A DNA stretch of 64,000 nucleotides from Chromatiales bacterium (GTDB taxonomy: Bacteria > Pseudomonadota > Gammaproteobacteria > SpSt-1174). Both the position numbers and the translations under genes were made by a program. Positions 8,605 to 18,454 of the stretch are shown in pieces. The notes beneath the pieces are model-generated. The model did no database searches. It saw only the letters and a program-made list of their open reading frames with translations, and was not told the origin of the DNA. The stretch lies in NCBI GenBank assembly GCA_014762505.1, contig JABURS010000035.1, positions 1 through 64,000 on the forward strand, written 5' to 3'. Positions within the stretch are counted from its first letter, which is position 1, and each line of letters opens with the position of its first letter.

Positions 8605-10098
8605 TTACCATGTGTTCGCACGATTCCGCTCAACTGCAAAGTAGTCCCGCGCCAGTCTTATCGCAGGGACTACCGCAATAGCAATAGCGACGAATAATCC
8701 AAAAGCCCGTAGTATAATACTCTCCAGCCACCACGCCATCGCCGCGCTGGAAAGCGTTGCCACCAACAGCAACAATATGCGGCGAAACGTGTTTCTTAGA
8801 TCAGGGAATTGTAGGGCCGCCAGCAGGGTCAACAGCAGCGTATCGAACATCACTCGCAGCGCCCACGCAGCGGCAGTTCCGGCGATTCCGAATTGATCGG
8901 TCATGAACCAAAGCAGGATGATATAGGGGACCAACTCCGCAAGGTGGGCTTTCGCTACAAGATCGGGACGACCCCCGCTTTGTAACAGCGTAAATGGCCC
9001 CTGCGCAAGGACGTTAACCAACCACCCCAGAGCCAGCCATTTCACCACCACGGTCGACTGCTCACGAAACTCCGGACCGATCCATATCTCCAATCCTTCC
9101 GGAGCAAAAAAGAAGAAGAGCGCGGTAATCGGCAGCATGAGGATAAACAATGCCGACACCCCCGTGTGGAACAGCCGACCGAGGCGTTCGCGATCCGAGA
9201 CTATAGCCGCCGCCATCGCGGGGAAAAGGACCCCCATCACGGCAACCGATACTAGCTGCACCCGAGAAAGCACTTCATACGGCGTCACATAAAAGGTAAC
9301 TGCCGTCATGGACAAGAGGGCCCCGATCAGGAAGCGATCGAAGTACACCATCAACGGGCCAATGACATTCGTGACTGTTAGCCAACCACCGAAGTTGAAT
9401 AAAGCTTTTATCAAGTGCCTTTGTGGCCCTTTCAGGCTTAGAAGCTCAGGCCGGGAACCGGCCGCCATCCAAAAGTAGAACCCGCTCGCGATAACGCGCG
9501 CACCGAGAATGGCACTGGTCGCCCAGACCAAACTCGGCGAGAACTGAAGCGTTATCAGCGGCAGCACGAACGTCAGCACGCCCATCGGGATCCGAACAAC
9601 CATGATTCGACCGAAGCGCTGATGCGCCTCCAGAATACCAACCAACGCCGAGGTCACGACAACGAGGGGCAAGCCGAGCGAGAGCACACGGAACGCGAGA
9701 ACCGCCTCATCTTCCAGCGATGCCGGAACATTGAATATCTCACGGATGAGGGGACCAGCCCCCCATAATAGGAGCGCGGCGCCTAGAGAGCCGAAAGCCA
9801 GAATCAGAAAAAGGGCGCTCCAGAGCAGCGACCCCATGTCGCCCTGCTTGCCGCTACCCAGTCGCTCGGATACGAGCTTCGTCAAGGCTCGCCCCATCCC
9901 CATGTCGAAAAGACTGAAGTAACCGACACCCATCCAGATAATCGCCAGGAGCCCAAAGCGCTCCTTCCCCATCCCATCGATTAGAAGCGGGATAGAAATC
10001 AGACCAACCAACAACGGGGCCAGTAAACCGGTGAAATTCCAAACCATGCTCCTGACGAGTTGCCCACCGGAAGCATGTGTTCTAGCAGTTTTTACCAT
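8605..10098 (-). CDS. Polysaccharide repeat-unit flippase (Wzx-like, MOP superfamily)
   Basis: A 497-residue membrane protein with about twelve to fourteen predicted helices. The N-terminal half (LVRSMVWNFTGLLAPLLVGLISIPLLI ... GMGRALTKLVSERLG, abbreviated) matches the polysaccharide transport/MVF group of the MOP superfamily. It would move undecaprenyl-linked repeat units to the periplasmic face for the Wzy polymerase. It lies 9 bp downstream of rmlD on the same strand, so it is probably co-transcribed with rmlBACD. ATG 10098 is the only reasonable start. Length is usual for Wzx-type flippases. Confidence 0.87.
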   Translation of the reverse strand: MVKTARTHASGGQLVRSMVWNFTGLLAPLLVGLISIPLLIDGMGKERFGLLAIIWMGVGYFSLFDMGMGRALTKLVSERLGSGKQGDMGSLLWSALFLILAFGSLGAALLLWGAGPLIREIFNVPASLEDEAVLAFRVLSLGLPLVVVTSALVGILEAHQRFGRIMVVRIPMGVLTFVLPLITLQFSPSLVWATSAILGARVIASGFYFWMAAGSRPELLSLKGPQRHLIKALFNFGGWLTVTNVIGPLMVYFDRFLIGALLSMTAVTFYVTPYEVLSRVQLVSVAVMGVLFPAMAAAIVSDRERLGRLFHTGVSALFILMLPITALFFFFAPEGLEIWIGPEFREQSTVVVKWLALGWLVNVLAQGPFTLLQSGGRPDLVAKAHLAELVPYIILLWFMTDQFGIAGTAAAWALRVMFDTLLLTLLAALQFPDLRNTFRRILLLLVATLSSAAMAWWLESIILRAFGLFVAIAIAVVPAIRLARDYFAVERNRANTW

Positions 10099-10107
10099 CA
10101 GGAAGGG

Positions 10108-11013
10108 TTAAGACAAATCAATCACGCGAGTCACCGCTTGCCTCAATGCCTTTTTCCAATGAACACCATCGTCACCGATCGCATTCCGCATCGTTTGCTT
10201 GTCAAGCAGCGAAGAGACAGGGCGGCGCGCAGGAGTCGGATAACTGGATGTCGGTATTGGTGTCACACGACATGCACCGAATGTAAAGCCTGCAATCTCG
10301 GCCAATTCCCCGATCGCGCAGGCAAAGTCATACCAGCTAGCAGCCCCCGCATCGGTCCAGTGTTGCGTACCAGTCACATTGCGGGCCATCGCCGCCACGA
10401 TGGCGTTCGCCAGTGAGTGTGCGCTCGTGGGAGTTCCCACTTGGTCCTCCACGATTCGCAGCTCGTCTCGCTCCCTCATGAGCCGTAGCATCGTGAGCAG
10501 GAAGTTGTGACCATGGGGGGCATAGACCCATGCGGTACGCAGGATCAGTGCCCGATCACCTAACGCCTCTCGCGTGACGACCTCGCCAGCAAGCTTGCTC
10601 TCGCCGTATACGTTAATCGGATTTACCGGATCACCTGGAGCATAGGGGCGTGCTTGCTCACCATCGAACACATAGTCCGTCGAAATCTGAACCATTCGGG
10701 CATTGATATCAGCCGCCGCCTGGGCCAAGTGTTTCGCGCCATCACGATTGATGGCAAAGGCCAATTCCGGCTCGGACTCGGCCTTATCCACAGCCGTATA
10801 AGCCGCCGCGTTGATCACCCAATCGGGTCTGATGCGATTAACCGCCTCGGCGACGGCCTTTCGATCCGTGATGTCCAGCGCATTACGATCCAGCGCCAGC
10901 AGCTTCACACCCTCGGGCATGACCTGTTGCAGGGCGACACCCACCTGGCCGCCCGCCCCGGCCAGCAGGATACGGTGCCCTGCCAACGCCTCCTGCAGGT
11001 TGATGGCATTCAT
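10108..11013 (-). CDS. rfbD: dTDP-4-dehydrorhamnose reductase
   Basis: A 301-residue SDR with the nucleotide-binding motif GAGGQVGVAL near residue 17 and the catalytic YGESK in VNPINVYGESKLAGE. AAYTAVDKAE is a signature of RmlD. It reduces dTDP-4-keto-L-rhamnose with NAD(P)H, the last step to dTDP-L-rhamnose. The start overlaps the rmlC stop (ATGA at 11010-11013). Gene order rmlB-A-C-D on the minus strand is the common arrangement. Confidence 0.96.
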   Translation of the reverse strand: MNAINLQEALAGHRILLAGAGGQVGVALQQVMPEGVKLLALDRNALDITDRKAVAEAVNRIRPDWVINAAAYTAVDKAESEPELAFAINRDGAKHLAQAAADINARMVQISTDYVFDGEQARPYAPGDPVNPINVYGESKLAGEVVTREALGDRALILRTAWVYAPHGHNFLLTMLRLMRERDELRIVEDQVGTPTSAHSLANAIVAAMARNVTGTQHWTDAGAASWYDFACAIGELAEIAGFTFGACRVTPIPTSSYPTPARRPVSSLLDKQTMRNAIGDDGVHWKKALRQAVTRVIDLS

Positions 11014-11576
11014 GCGACTGCTCCCGTGTACACGGGCAGCTGTTCAGGCGGTATCTCGGCCAGCAGCCGGGCCTTACCGTCCTTGCTGGACAACGAGGGT
11101 GAGCCAACCGGCCAGTCGATGCCGATGGCGGCATCGTTCCAGAGCAGGGAATGCTCGCAGTCGGGCGCGTAATATCCGGTGCACTTGTAGGCGAACAGTG
11201 CTGTGTCGCTTGTGACGCAGAAGCCGTGCGCAAAGCCCTCGGGAACCCACAGCTGGCGCTTGTTCTCGGCCGAAAGCATGTAGCCCACCCACTGCCCGAA
11301 AGTCGGCGAACCGACGCGGATATCCACAGCCACGTCAAACACTTCCCCTTGCAGCACGTAAACGAGTTTGCCCTGCGCGTTGGGCTGTTGAAAATGTAGA
11401 CCACGCAGCACCCCGCGTTGCGAGAAGGACAGATTGTCCTGCACGAAGGGCCCGGGGATACCGGCCTCGGCGTAGCGCTCGGCCTGGTAGGTTTCCATGA
11501 AGAAGCCGCGGTCGTCGCCGAACACTGCTGGCTCGACGAGCAGGACGCCGGGCAGTTTTGTCTCCTTGACCTGCAT
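11010..11576 (-). CDS. rfbC: dTDP-4-dehydrorhamnose 3,5-epimerase
   Basis: A 188-residue cupin-type epimerase. Family motifs are FFMETYQAERYAEAG, RGVLRGLHFQQP (catalytic His), DVAVDIRVGSPTFG and VPEGFAHGFCV. It converts dTDP-4-keto-6-deoxyglucose to dTDP-4-keto-rhamnose. The ATG shares one base with the rmlA stop (TGATG at 11574-11578), so the two genes are translationally coupled. Length is the family norm. Confidence 0.96.
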   Translation of the reverse strand: MQVKETKLPGVLLVEPAVFGDDRGFFMETYQAERYAEAGIPGPFVQDNLSFSQRGVLRGLHFQQPNAQGKLVYVLQGEVFDVAVDIRVGSPTFGQWVGYMLSAENKRQLWVPEGFAHGFCVTSDTALFAYKCTGYYAPDCEHSLLWNDAAIGIDWPVGSPSLSSKDGKARLLAEIPPEQLPVYTGAVA

Positions 11577-12454
11577 CAGAACACCTGCTCGGTAAGCAGG
11601 CGCAGCAGATACTGCCCGTACCCGTTCTTTTGGAGCGGCAAGGCCAGCTGCTCAAGATGGTCGGCGGTAATATATCCCATGCGATACGCGATCTCTTCCG
11701 GGCACGCGACCTTGAGGCCCTGGCGCTTCTCGATAGTCTCAATGAACGTGGCAGCCTCAAGAAGAGAGTCATGAGTCCCCGTATCGAGCCAGGCCATGCC
11801 TCGACCCATGATTTCGACGGTGAGCTGTTCCTGTTGCAGGTACTGCTTGTTTACGTCTGTGATTTCCAGTTCACCACGAGGAGATGGCTTTAGCGACGCA
11901 GCAATGTCGATGACCTGGTTATCATAAAAATAAAGTCCTGTGACGGCGTAACGCGACTTGGGTTGCACAGGCTTTTCCTCCAGACTGACCACCCGACCGT
12001 TCGAGTCGAACTCCACTACGCCATAACGTTCCGGGTCGGTTACCGGATAGGCAAAGACCGTTCCGCCAGCATCCTTTTGGGCCGCCCGCTGCAACTGCGG
12101 CGCAAGATCATGTCCATAGAAGATGTTGTCACCCAGTACCAGTGCGCAGTTATCAGAACCGATGAAATCCTTGCCGATAATGAACGCCTGAGCCAGTCCA
12201 TCCGGTGAGGGCTGCACGGCATATTGGATATTCATCCCCCATTGACTACCATCACCCAGCAACTGCTCGAAACGCGGCGTGTCTTGTGGCGTGGAGATCA
12301 GGAGCACATCCCGGATACCTGCCAGCATCAACGTACTCAGCGGATAGTAAACCATCGGCTTGTCATAGATTGGCAGCAATTGCTTCGAGATCGAATGCGT
12401 GATCGGATACAACCGAGTGCCAGAGCCACCAGCGAGAATGATTCCTTTAGTCAT
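11576..12454 (-). CDS. rfbA: Glucose-1-phosphate thymidylyltransferase
   Basis: A 292-residue nucleotidyltransferase. The signature [20 protein letters not shown] at the N terminus is followed by [20 protein letters not shown] and [11 protein letters not shown]. It forms dTDP-glucose from dTTP and glucose-1-phosphate, the first step of rhamnose supply, and is usually feedback-inhibited by dTDP-rhamnose. It lies 20 bp downstream of rmlB. Length equals the typical RmlA. Confidence 0.97.
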   Translation of the reverse strand: MTKGIILAGGSGTRLYPITHSISKQLLPIYDKPMVYYPLSTLMLAGIRDVLLISTPQDTPRFEQLLGDGSQWGMNIQYAVQPSPDGLAQAFIIGKDFIGSDNCALVLGDNIFYGHDLAPQLQRAAQKDAGGTVFAYPVTDPERYGVVEFDSNGRVVSLEEKPVQPKSRYAVTGLYFYDNQVIDIAASLKPSPRGELEITDVNKQYLQQEQLTVEIMGRGMAWLDTGTHDSLLEAATFIETIEKRQGLKVACPEEIAYRMGYITADHLEQLALPLQKNGYGQYLLRLLTEQVF

Positions 12455-12474
12455 TATTCATCTGTCTTCTTATA

Positions 12475-13554
12475 TCAATGAGTTTTCAGCAGGCCCATAC
12501 CCAGCCGCTCGCCCTGATAAGTCCCGTCCTGGACATGACGACACCATTCTGCGTTGTCCAGATACCAGCTGATGGTTTTCTTTAACCCGGTGTCGAAGGT
12601 TTCTTCCGGCACCCACCCAAGCTCCTGCTCGATTTTTGTGGCATCGATGGCATATCGTTGGTCATGACCCGGGCGGTCGGCGACAAAGGTCATGAGATCT
12701 TCGTAACACGACACGTTCAGGTCTGTAGACTGGATCGGGACCAATTCTTGAAGAATGGAACAGATGGCTTTGACCACTTCGAGATTGGTCTTCTCGTTGT
12801 GACCACCGATGTTATAGGTCTCACCAAGGCGGCCTTGTTCCAATACCAACCATAGGGCTCGGGCATGATCCTCTACGTGTAGCCAGTCACGCACATTGTC
12901 GCCCCTGCCATAGATGGGCAACGGCTTTCCATCCAGGGCATTGAGAATCATCCGTGGGATGAGCTTTTCCGGGAACTGATACGGGCCGTAGTTATTGGAG
13001 CAATTGGTCGTGACGACCGGAAAACCATAGGTATGATGCCAGGCACGCACGAGGTGATCGCTGGAGGCCTTGCTGGCCGAGTAGGGTGAATTGGGCTGAT
13101 AGGCCGTCTCTTCCGTGAAGTAGCCGGTCTCACCCAGGCTGCCATACACTTCGTCGGTAGAGACATGGTGAAAGCGGAACGCTTTCTTTCTTTCACCTAC
13201 GAGCCCGTTCCAGTAGTCGCGGGCAGCCTCCAGTAACGTGTAGGTACCAACGATGTTGGTCTCGATGAACGCAGCAGGGCCGTCGATGGAGCGGTCCACA
13301 TGCGATTCGGCAGCCAGATGCATAACAGCGTCCGGCTGATGCTCGCCAAAGACGCGATCCAGCGACTTACGGTCGCAGATATCCACCTGTTCAAAACGAT
13401 AGCGCGGGTGCTCAGAAATGCTCGCAAGCGATTCGAGATTACCCGCATAGGTGAGCTTGTCTAGGTTGACGATCTCGGCATCCATATGTTCGATCGCATG
13501 CCGAATCACGGCGGAGCCGATGAAACCAGCCCCGCCGGTAACAATAACCTTCAT
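12475..13554 (-). CDS. rfbB: dTDP-glucose 4,6-dehydratase
   Basis: A 359-residue extended SDR with [12 protein letters not shown] at the N terminus, [12 protein letters not shown], the catalytic STDEVYG and YSASK motifs, and [14 protein letters not shown]. It converts dTDP-glucose to the 4-keto-6-deoxy form. ATG 13554 is chosen over an in-frame codon at 13584 because GGAG lies 9 nt upstream and the protein then starts MKVIVTGG like its relatives. It is the first gene of the minus-strand rml operon; a promoter should lie in 13555-13800 but no convincing -35/-10 pair with good spacing was found. Confidence 0.95.
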   Translation of the reverse strand: MKVIVTGGAGFIGSAVIRHAIEHMDAEIVNLDKLTYAGNLESLASISEHPRYRFEQVDICDRKSLDRVFGEHQPDAVMHLAAESHVDRSIDGPAAFIETNIVGTYTLLEAARDYWNGLVGERKKAFRFHHVSTDEVYGSLGETGYFTEETAYQPNSPYSASKASSDHLVRAWHHTYGFPVVTTNCSNNYGPYQFPEKLIPRMILNALDGKPLPIYGRGDNVRDWLHVEDHARALWLVLEQGRLGETYNIGGHNEKTNLEVVKAICSILQELVPIQSTDLNVSCYEDLMTFVADRPGHDQRYAIDATKIEQELGWVPEETFDTGLKKTISWYLDNAEWCRHVQDGTYQGERLGMGLLKTH

Positions 13555-13808
13555 TGATAAAGACTCCATTTGGCATTTAGCCAATCGTACGAGGGCTCGT
13601 CGACGGGACTTGCAGCCTTATCTATCTATTTCGTAGAACAGTTACGGCTTCGGTTTGCCACACGCATTGCCCTGCCCGAAACGACCTCGCCTAGCCAGCA
13701 CATACCCCCATTGAAAGGGTGACTGCATGTTACCGAATTACAACGTCGTTTTTGAGCCTTTTTGTCAGTAAATTGTTGCAGATGGTCGCAGATTTCGTGG
13801 CCATCGGC

Positions 13809-14041
13809 GTAGGAGCCGAGCCCTCTCGGCGATTATCCCTCGTGCCAGAACATTAGGCTGGCCTCCTACACCAGGCAGCGCACGGTGGGAGCCGGGCCCT
13901 TTCGGCGATTATCCCTCGCATCAGAACCCCATCGGCCAGGGGGCTGGCCTCCTACACCAGGTGGCGCACCGTGGGAACCGGGCCCTCTCGGCGATTATCC
14001 CTCGCATCAGAACCCCATCGGCCAGGGGGCTGGCCTCCTAC
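13809..14041. repeat. Array of three type B REP-like elements
   Basis: Three copies at 13809-13869, 13885-13955 and 13971-14041, with period 76 and then 86 bp. Copies 2 and 3 start GTGGGAGCC or GTGGGAACC instead of GTAGGAG and share the spacer CACCAGG(T/C)(G/A)GCGCAC(G/C)GTGG, so they look like a recent local duplication. The array fills the gap between alr and rfbB, next to the alr stop. The rest of the 505-bp gap (13555-13808) holds no gene that I can support. Confidence 0.85.
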
Positions 14042-14059
14042 GGGGTGGGGAATGAGGCG

Positions 14060-15136
14060 TCAGACGAACGGGCCTGTCGAGCAGGTGAGTTCGTAGCTGA
14101 TGGTGCCGGCGTGGGTGGCGACTTCGTCCATGGGGATGGTGGGGCCCCAGAGTTCGACGGGGTCGCCGACGCGGGCGTCGATGCCGCGCAGGTCGATGGT
14201 GACCACGTCCATGGAGACGCGGCCGGCGAGGGCGGTGCGCCGGCCGGCCACGGCGACGGGGGTGCCGGAGGGGGCGTGGCGGGGGTAGCCATCGCCGTAG
14301 CCGATGGCGACGCAGCCGATGGGCATGTCTTCGGGGCAGGTCCAGTCGCCGCCGTAGCCGATGGCATCGCCCCGCCGGGCCTGGCGGATGGCGATGAGCG
14401 GGGCGGTGAGGGTCATCACCGGGCGCAGGCCGAGGTCGGCGGCGGGGGTCTCGGCGAAGGGCGAGCCGCCGTAGAGCATGATGCCCGGGCGTACCCAGTC
14501 GCGATGGCTGTCGGGACGGCTGAGGATGGCGGCCGAATTGGCGAGGCTTTGCGGGCCGGCCAGGCCGCCGGTGGCCCGGTCGAAGGCGGCGATCTGTTCG
14601 TCGGTGACGGGGGAGCCCGGCTCGTCGGCGCGGGCGAAGTGGGTCATGAGGCCGGGCGGGCCGGCGACATTGGCGTGGGCACTGAGCGCCTGGTAGAGCC
14701 CGGCCACCTCCTCCATCGCCACTCCCATGCGGTGCATGCCGGTATCGATCTTGAGCCAGACGGCCAACGGCTGCGGCAGGCGGACGGCATCCAGCAGGGC
14801 GCATTGCCAGGCCTGGTGCAGGCACAGGCTGATGCCCCTGTCGGCGGCCGCGCGCAGTTCGTCCGCGTCCCGCGGGCCCTGCAGGGCGAGCACGGGCAGC
14901 CGGATGCCGGCCTCGCGCAGGGCCAGGGCCTCGTCCACGCAGGCCACGGCCAGGCCGTCGGCGGCCTCCCCTGCCCCCCCTGCCGCCAGGGCCTCGGCCA
15001 CGCGCAGCATGCCATGACCGTAGGCGTCGGCCTTCACCGCGGCCATCACCCGCGCGCCGGGGGCGGCGGCGCGCACGCGACCGAGGTTGTGGCGCAGGGC
15101 GGCGAGATCGAACTGCGCGCGGGCGTGGCGGCGCAT
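14060..15136 (-). CDS. alr: Alanine racemase
   Basis: A 358-residue PLP enzyme. The cofactor lysine is K35 in VMAAVKADAYGHG, and VAIGYGDGYPRHAP contains the catalytic-tyrosine region of the C-terminal domain. It interconverts L- and D-alanine for peptidoglycan. The ATG overlaps the dnaB stop by one base (TGATG), a dnaB-alr coupling also known in other gammaproteobacteria. The stop is followed by REP-like repeats. Length is typical. Confidence 0.96.
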   Translation of the reverse strand: MRRHARAQFDLAALRHNLGRVRAAAPGARVMAAVKADAYGHGMLRVAEALAAGGAGEAADGLAVACVDEALALREAGIRLPVLALQGPRDADELRAAADRGISLCLHQAWQCALLDAVRLPQPLAVWLKIDTGMHRMGVAMEEVAGLYQALSAHANVAGPPGLMTHFARADEPGSPVTDEQIAAFDRATGGLAGPQSLANSAAILSRPDSHRDWVRPGIMLYGGSPFAETPAADLGLRPVMTLTAPLIAIRQARRGDAIGYGGDWTCPEDMPIGCVAIGYGDGYPRHAPSGTPVAVAGRRTALAGRVSMDVVTIDLRGIDARVGDPVELWGPTIPMDEVATHAGTISYELTCSTGPFV

Positions 15137-16536
15137 CAGAAGCCCTCGTTGGAATAGATCTCGGGGGTGAAGTTCTCGAACTTGGTGTACTGGCCGAGGA
15201 AGGTGAGGCGCACGGTGCCGATGGGGCCGTTACGCTGCTTGCCGATGATGATCTCGGCCGTGCCCTTGTCGGGGCTCTCGGGGTTGTAGACCTCGTCGCG
15301 GTAGATGAAGACGATGACGTCCGCATCCTGCTCGATGGCGCCGGATTCGCGCAGGTCCGACATGACCGGGCGCTTGTTGGGGCGCTGCTCCAGCGAGCGG
15401 TTGAGCTGGGAGAGTGCGATCACCGGCACGCTGAGTTCCTTGGCCAGGGCCTTGAGGCCGCGGGAGATCTCGGATATCTCGGTGGCGCGGTTCTCGCCGG
15501 CGCGGCTGCCGGCCTGCATCAGCTGCAGGTAGTCGATGACGATGAGGCCGAGCTCGCCGTGCTCGCGCATCAGGCGCCGGGCGCGGGCGCGGATCTCGGT
15601 GGGGCTCAGGGCGGGGCTGTCGTCGATGAACAGCGGCACCTCGGTGAACATGGACACGGCGCTGGTGAGCCGCGGCCAGTCCTCCTCCTCCAGCCGGCCG
15701 GTGCGCAGGCGCTGCTGGTTGATGCGCCCCATGGAGGAGAGCATGCGCATGGCGAGCTGCTCGCCCGGCATTTCCATGCTGAAGATAGCCACCGGCGTCT
15801 TGCGCTTGATGGCCGCGTATTCGGCGATGTTCATGGCGAAGGTGGTCTTCCCCATGGACGGGCGGCCGGCCACGATGACCAGGTCACCCGCCTGCAGGCC
15901 TGAGGTCATCTCGTCGAAGTCGTTGTAACCGGTGGGCAGGCCGGTGATGGGGTCGTCGCGCTCGAACAGGCTGTCGATGTGCTCGACGGTGTTCTTCAGC
16001 AGCGACTTGATGCTGCGAAAGCCCTGCTGGGCACGGGCCCCGCGCTCGGCGATCTCGAAGACGCGGCGCTCGGCGTCGTCCAGCAGCTCCTTGCTGTCGC
16101 GCCCGTCGGCGTTGTAGCCGTTGTCCGCGATGGCGGTGCCCACCTCGATCATGCGCCGCAGGATGGCGCGCTCGCGCACGATGTCGGCATAGGCGCGGAT
16201 GTTGGCCGCGCTGGGGGTGTCCTTGGCCAGGGTGCCGAGGTAGGCCAGCCCGCCCACCGTCTCCAGCTCGCCGCGGCTCTGGAACCACTCGGAGAGGGTG
16301 ACGACGTCGAAGGGGCTGCTGCGCTCGGCCAGGTCGGCGATGGCGCGGAAGATCAGGCGGTGGTCGTGGCGGTAGAAGTCCTCCTCGCCCACGCGGTCGG
16401 CGATCTGGTCCCAGGCGCTGTTTTCCAGCATGAGGCCGCCGAGCACGGCCTGCTCGGCCTCGATGGAATGCGGCGGGACCTTGAGGTCCTCGACGGAACG
16501 CTGATGGCGGTTGCTTCTGCTGGCGACTTCGATCAT
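15136..16536 (-). CDS. dnaB: Replicative DNA helicase DnaB
   Basis: A 466-residue hexameric helicase. The N-terminal primase-binding domain (PPHSIEAEQAVLGGLML, about 22-38) is joined by a linker to a RecA-like motor with Walker A GRPSMGKTTF, the arginine-rich GENRATEISEISRGLK and Walker B LIVIDYLQLM. Length is the family norm, with no intein. It lies downstream of rplI with a 217-bp gap and is coupled to alr. The gap 16537-16753 holds no other gene I can support. Confidence 0.97.
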   Translation of the reverse strand: MIEVASRSNRHQRSVEDLKVPPHSIEAEQAVLGGLMLENSAWDQIADRVGEEDFYRHDHRLIFRAIADLAERSSPFDVVTLSEWFQSRGELETVGGLAYLGTLAKDTPSAANIRAYADIVRERAILRRMIEVGTAIADNGYNADGRDSKELLDDAERRVFEIAERGARAQQGFRSIKSLLKNTVEHIDSLFERDDPITGLPTGYNDFDEMTSGLQAGDLVIVAGRPSMGKTTFAMNIAEYAAIKRKTPVAIFSMEMPGEQLAMRMLSSMGRINQQRLRTGRLEEEDWPRLTSAVSMFTEVPLFIDDSPALSPTEIRARARRLMREHGELGLIVIDYLQLMQAGSRAGENRATEISEISRGLKALAKELSVPVIALSQLNRSLEQRPNKRPVMSDLRESGAIEQDADVIVFIYRDEVYNPESPDKGTAEIIIGKQRNGPIGTVRLTFLGQYTKFENFTPEIYSNEGF

Positions 16537-16753
16537 GCGAACACCTCAACGCGGTCGACGTCCCCGGCAGGACGCCGGGCGGATGTGGCAAAAAGGCTAG
16601 TGTACCCCGTCAGGCCCGGTGGCGGAGAGGGACAAGTCACGGGACAGGGAGGTGAAAAGCTGTGGATAGCATGTGCGCAACGGCGGACGCCGCTGACACG
16701 GACCGTGACCGCCGGCCCCGGGGGGCCGGCGGAACGTGCGATGGGGTGCGGCC

Positions 16754-17221
16754 TCAGGCCTGTTCTTCGCCGACGACGATGACCTTGACCAGGGCGTCGA
16801 CGTCGCTGTGCAGGTGCACTTCGAACTCGTACTCGCCGGCCGCGCGGACCGGGCCTTCGGGCATGCGCACTTCGCGCTTTTCGACTTCCACACCGGCCGC
16901 GGCGGAGATCGCCTCGGCGATGTCCTGGGTGCCGACGGAGCCGAACAGCTTGCCTTCGCCGCCGGCCGCGGCGGTGATGGTGACTTCCAGGCCGTCGATC
17001 TTGGCCTTGCGGGCCTCGGCGGCGGCCAGGGCCTCGGCGGCGGCCTTCTCGAGCTCGGCGCGGCGCGCCTCGAACTCGGCCACGTTCTCCGCGGTGGCAT
17101 ACTTGGCCTTGGCCTGCGGGATCAGGAAGTTGCGCGCATAACCGGCACGCACCTTGACCTTGTCACCGAGACCACCCAGGTTTTCGATCTTTTCCAGCAG
17201 AATGACTTCCATCGCACTCAC
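16754..17221 (-). CDS. rplI: 50S ribosomal protein L9
   Basis: A 155-residue protein, slightly longer than the usual 148-150. The N-terminal signature [30 protein letters not shown] (abbreviated) is complete; the long connecting helix and a C-terminal rRNA-binding domain ending in an acidic VVGEEQA follow. The family start corresponds to the third codon of this frame (MSAMEV); ATG 17221 is kept because the alternative at 17212 cannot be excluded. It is the last ribosomal gene of rpsF-priB-rpsR-DUF2232-rplI. Confidence 0.96.
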   Translation of the reverse strand: MSAMEVILLEKIENLGGLGDKVKVRAGYARNFLIPQAKAKYATAENVAEFEARRAELEKAAAEALAAAEARKAKIDGLEVTITAAAGGEGKLFGSVGTQDIAEAISAAAGVEVEKREVRMPEGPVRAAGEYEFEVHLHSDVDALVKVIVVGEEQA

Positions 17222-17254
17222 CTTTGAAACGTCAATGTCGGCGTAGACGCCGAT

Positions 17255-18169
17255 TTACTCGTTGCCCCGCGCCCCGGCGCCCGCCCGGGCGCGAAAGTCC
17301 GCGAAACAGTCGATGACCCCGAACGCGGTGAGCATCGCCACCGCGTAGGTCGAAAACGGCGGCAGCAGCAACAGCACGTACAGCGCCACCATCCAGCCCA
17401 TATGCCACTTGTACAGCCGGGCCAGGCCGTGCGCCAGGGCCAGGCCCTGGAGCAGAAACATCGCCGCCGTCACCAGCGCCAGCTGACCCAGCAGCCGGCT
17501 GTCGAGCAGCAGCATGCCGAGCACCAGGCCGATGACCAGGCCCGCCGGCCAGAGCCCGAGCCGCAACGCGCGAAACTCCTCGCCAAAGCCGCCCGGGTTG
17601 TAGAGCGCGGCCTGCCAGTAGCGGCCGATCACCAGCATGAAGGCCGTGCCCAGCATCAGCGCCACGGCCAGCACGGCGCTCATGAGCCCGGCCAGGCGAT
17701 CCAGCACCTCGTCGACCTGCGCCGGCGGCATGCCACCCTCGGCGAGCAGGGGCGCCATGCCCTCTGCCAGCGCCTCACGCCAGGTGGCCGTCATCTCCGG
17801 CCACAGCAGCTGCGCCAGGAGCAGCAGCCCCAGGGTGAGCAGCAGCAGGGCCTGCAGCGTCAGCCGCCAGGAGACGGTGCGGCGCAGCAGCTCGGCGAAG
17901 AGCAGCGGCGCGAGCCACTGCCCCAGCGCGAACAGCAGGCCGAGCTGCGGCACACCGGCCATCACCCAGCCCAGGATCGTGAGGGCCAGGCCGCTCAGCA
18001 GCGCCACGCTGGCGCCGGCCGCCAGGCCGAGTCGCAGCGTGACCAGGACCACCGCGGCACCGCTGAGCAGCGCCACCGGCGGCAGAAACAGGGCCAGGAC
18101 CGCGAACCCGACGGCCGCGGTCACGGCCTGGATGCGGCCCGCCATGATGAAATCCGCGAGCCCACGCAT
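17255..18169 (-). CDS. DUF2232/YybS-like integral membrane protein
   Basis: A 304-residue hydrophobic protein with about eight predicted transmembrane segments (for example AVLALFLPPVALLSGAAVV and LGLWPAGLVIGLVLGMLLL). It matches the DUF2232 family, often placed between rpsR and rplI in gammaproteobacteria. No catalytic motif is visible. The C-terminal tail is short and polar (ADFRARAGAGARGNE). Function is unknown; its constant position suggests co-expression with the ribosomal proteins rather than a shared role. Confidence 0.8.
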   Translation of the reverse strand: MRGLADFIMAGRIQAVTAAVGFAVLALFLPPVALLSGAAVVLVTLRLGLAAGASVALLSGLALTILGWVMAGVPQLGLLFALGQWLAPLLFAELLRRTVSWRLTLQALLLLTLGLLLLAQLLWPEMTATWREALAEGMAPLLAEGGMPPAQVDEVLDRLAGLMSAVLAVALMLGTAFMLVIGRYWQAALYNPGGFGEEFRALRLGLWPAGLVIGLVLGMLLLDSRLLGQLALVTAAMFLLQGLALAHGLARLYKWHMGWMVALYVLLLLPPFSTYAVAMLTAFGVIDCFADFRARAGAGARGNE

Positions 18170-18213
18170 ATCCGTTCACCGGCGGCCCGGGTCTCCCCGG
18201 ACCGTCAGATCCG

Positions 18214-18444
18214 TTACGGTTCGTGACGATCCGTGTACGGCAGCAGGGCCAGGAAACGCGCACGCTTGACGGCGGTGGCGAGCTGGCGCTGGTAGCGTGC
18301 CTTGGTGCCGGTGATGCGGCTGGGCACGATCTTGCCGGTTTCGGTGATGTAGTTCTTCAGCGTGGCGAGATCCTTGTAATCGATCTCTTCGACGCCTTCG
18401 GCCGTGAAACGGCAATACTTCCTGCGACGGAAATAACGAGCCAT
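18214..18444 (-). CDS. rpsR: 30S ribosomal protein S18
   Basis: A 76-residue protein. [19 protein letters not shown] and the C-terminal [19 protein letters not shown] are the S18 signature. In the 30S subunit it pairs with S6, encoded two genes upstream. It lies 10 bp downstream of priB. Full length. Confidence 0.97.
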   Translation of the reverse strand: MARYFRRRKYCRFTAEGVEEIDYKDLATLKNYITETGKIVPSRITGTKARYQRQLATAVKRARFLALLPYTDRHEP

Positions 18445-18454
18445 TGCTCTTACC

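Noticed and set aside
13640-13800. Promoter of rmlBACD
   Set aside because: CTGACA and TGTAAT occur on the minus strand but 20 bp apart, too far for a confident sigma-70 call. No JUMPstart/ops element was found.
13809-14041. CRISPR-like array
   Set aside because: Three spaced repeats, but the units are about 70 bp, internally palindromic, with shared spacers, and there are no cas genes. They match REP-like elements elsewhere.
13961-15157. Glycine-rich plus-strand open frame opposite alr
   Set aside because: Antisense of alr, starts inside a REP-like repeat, and has low-complexity Gly/Ala/Asp composition.
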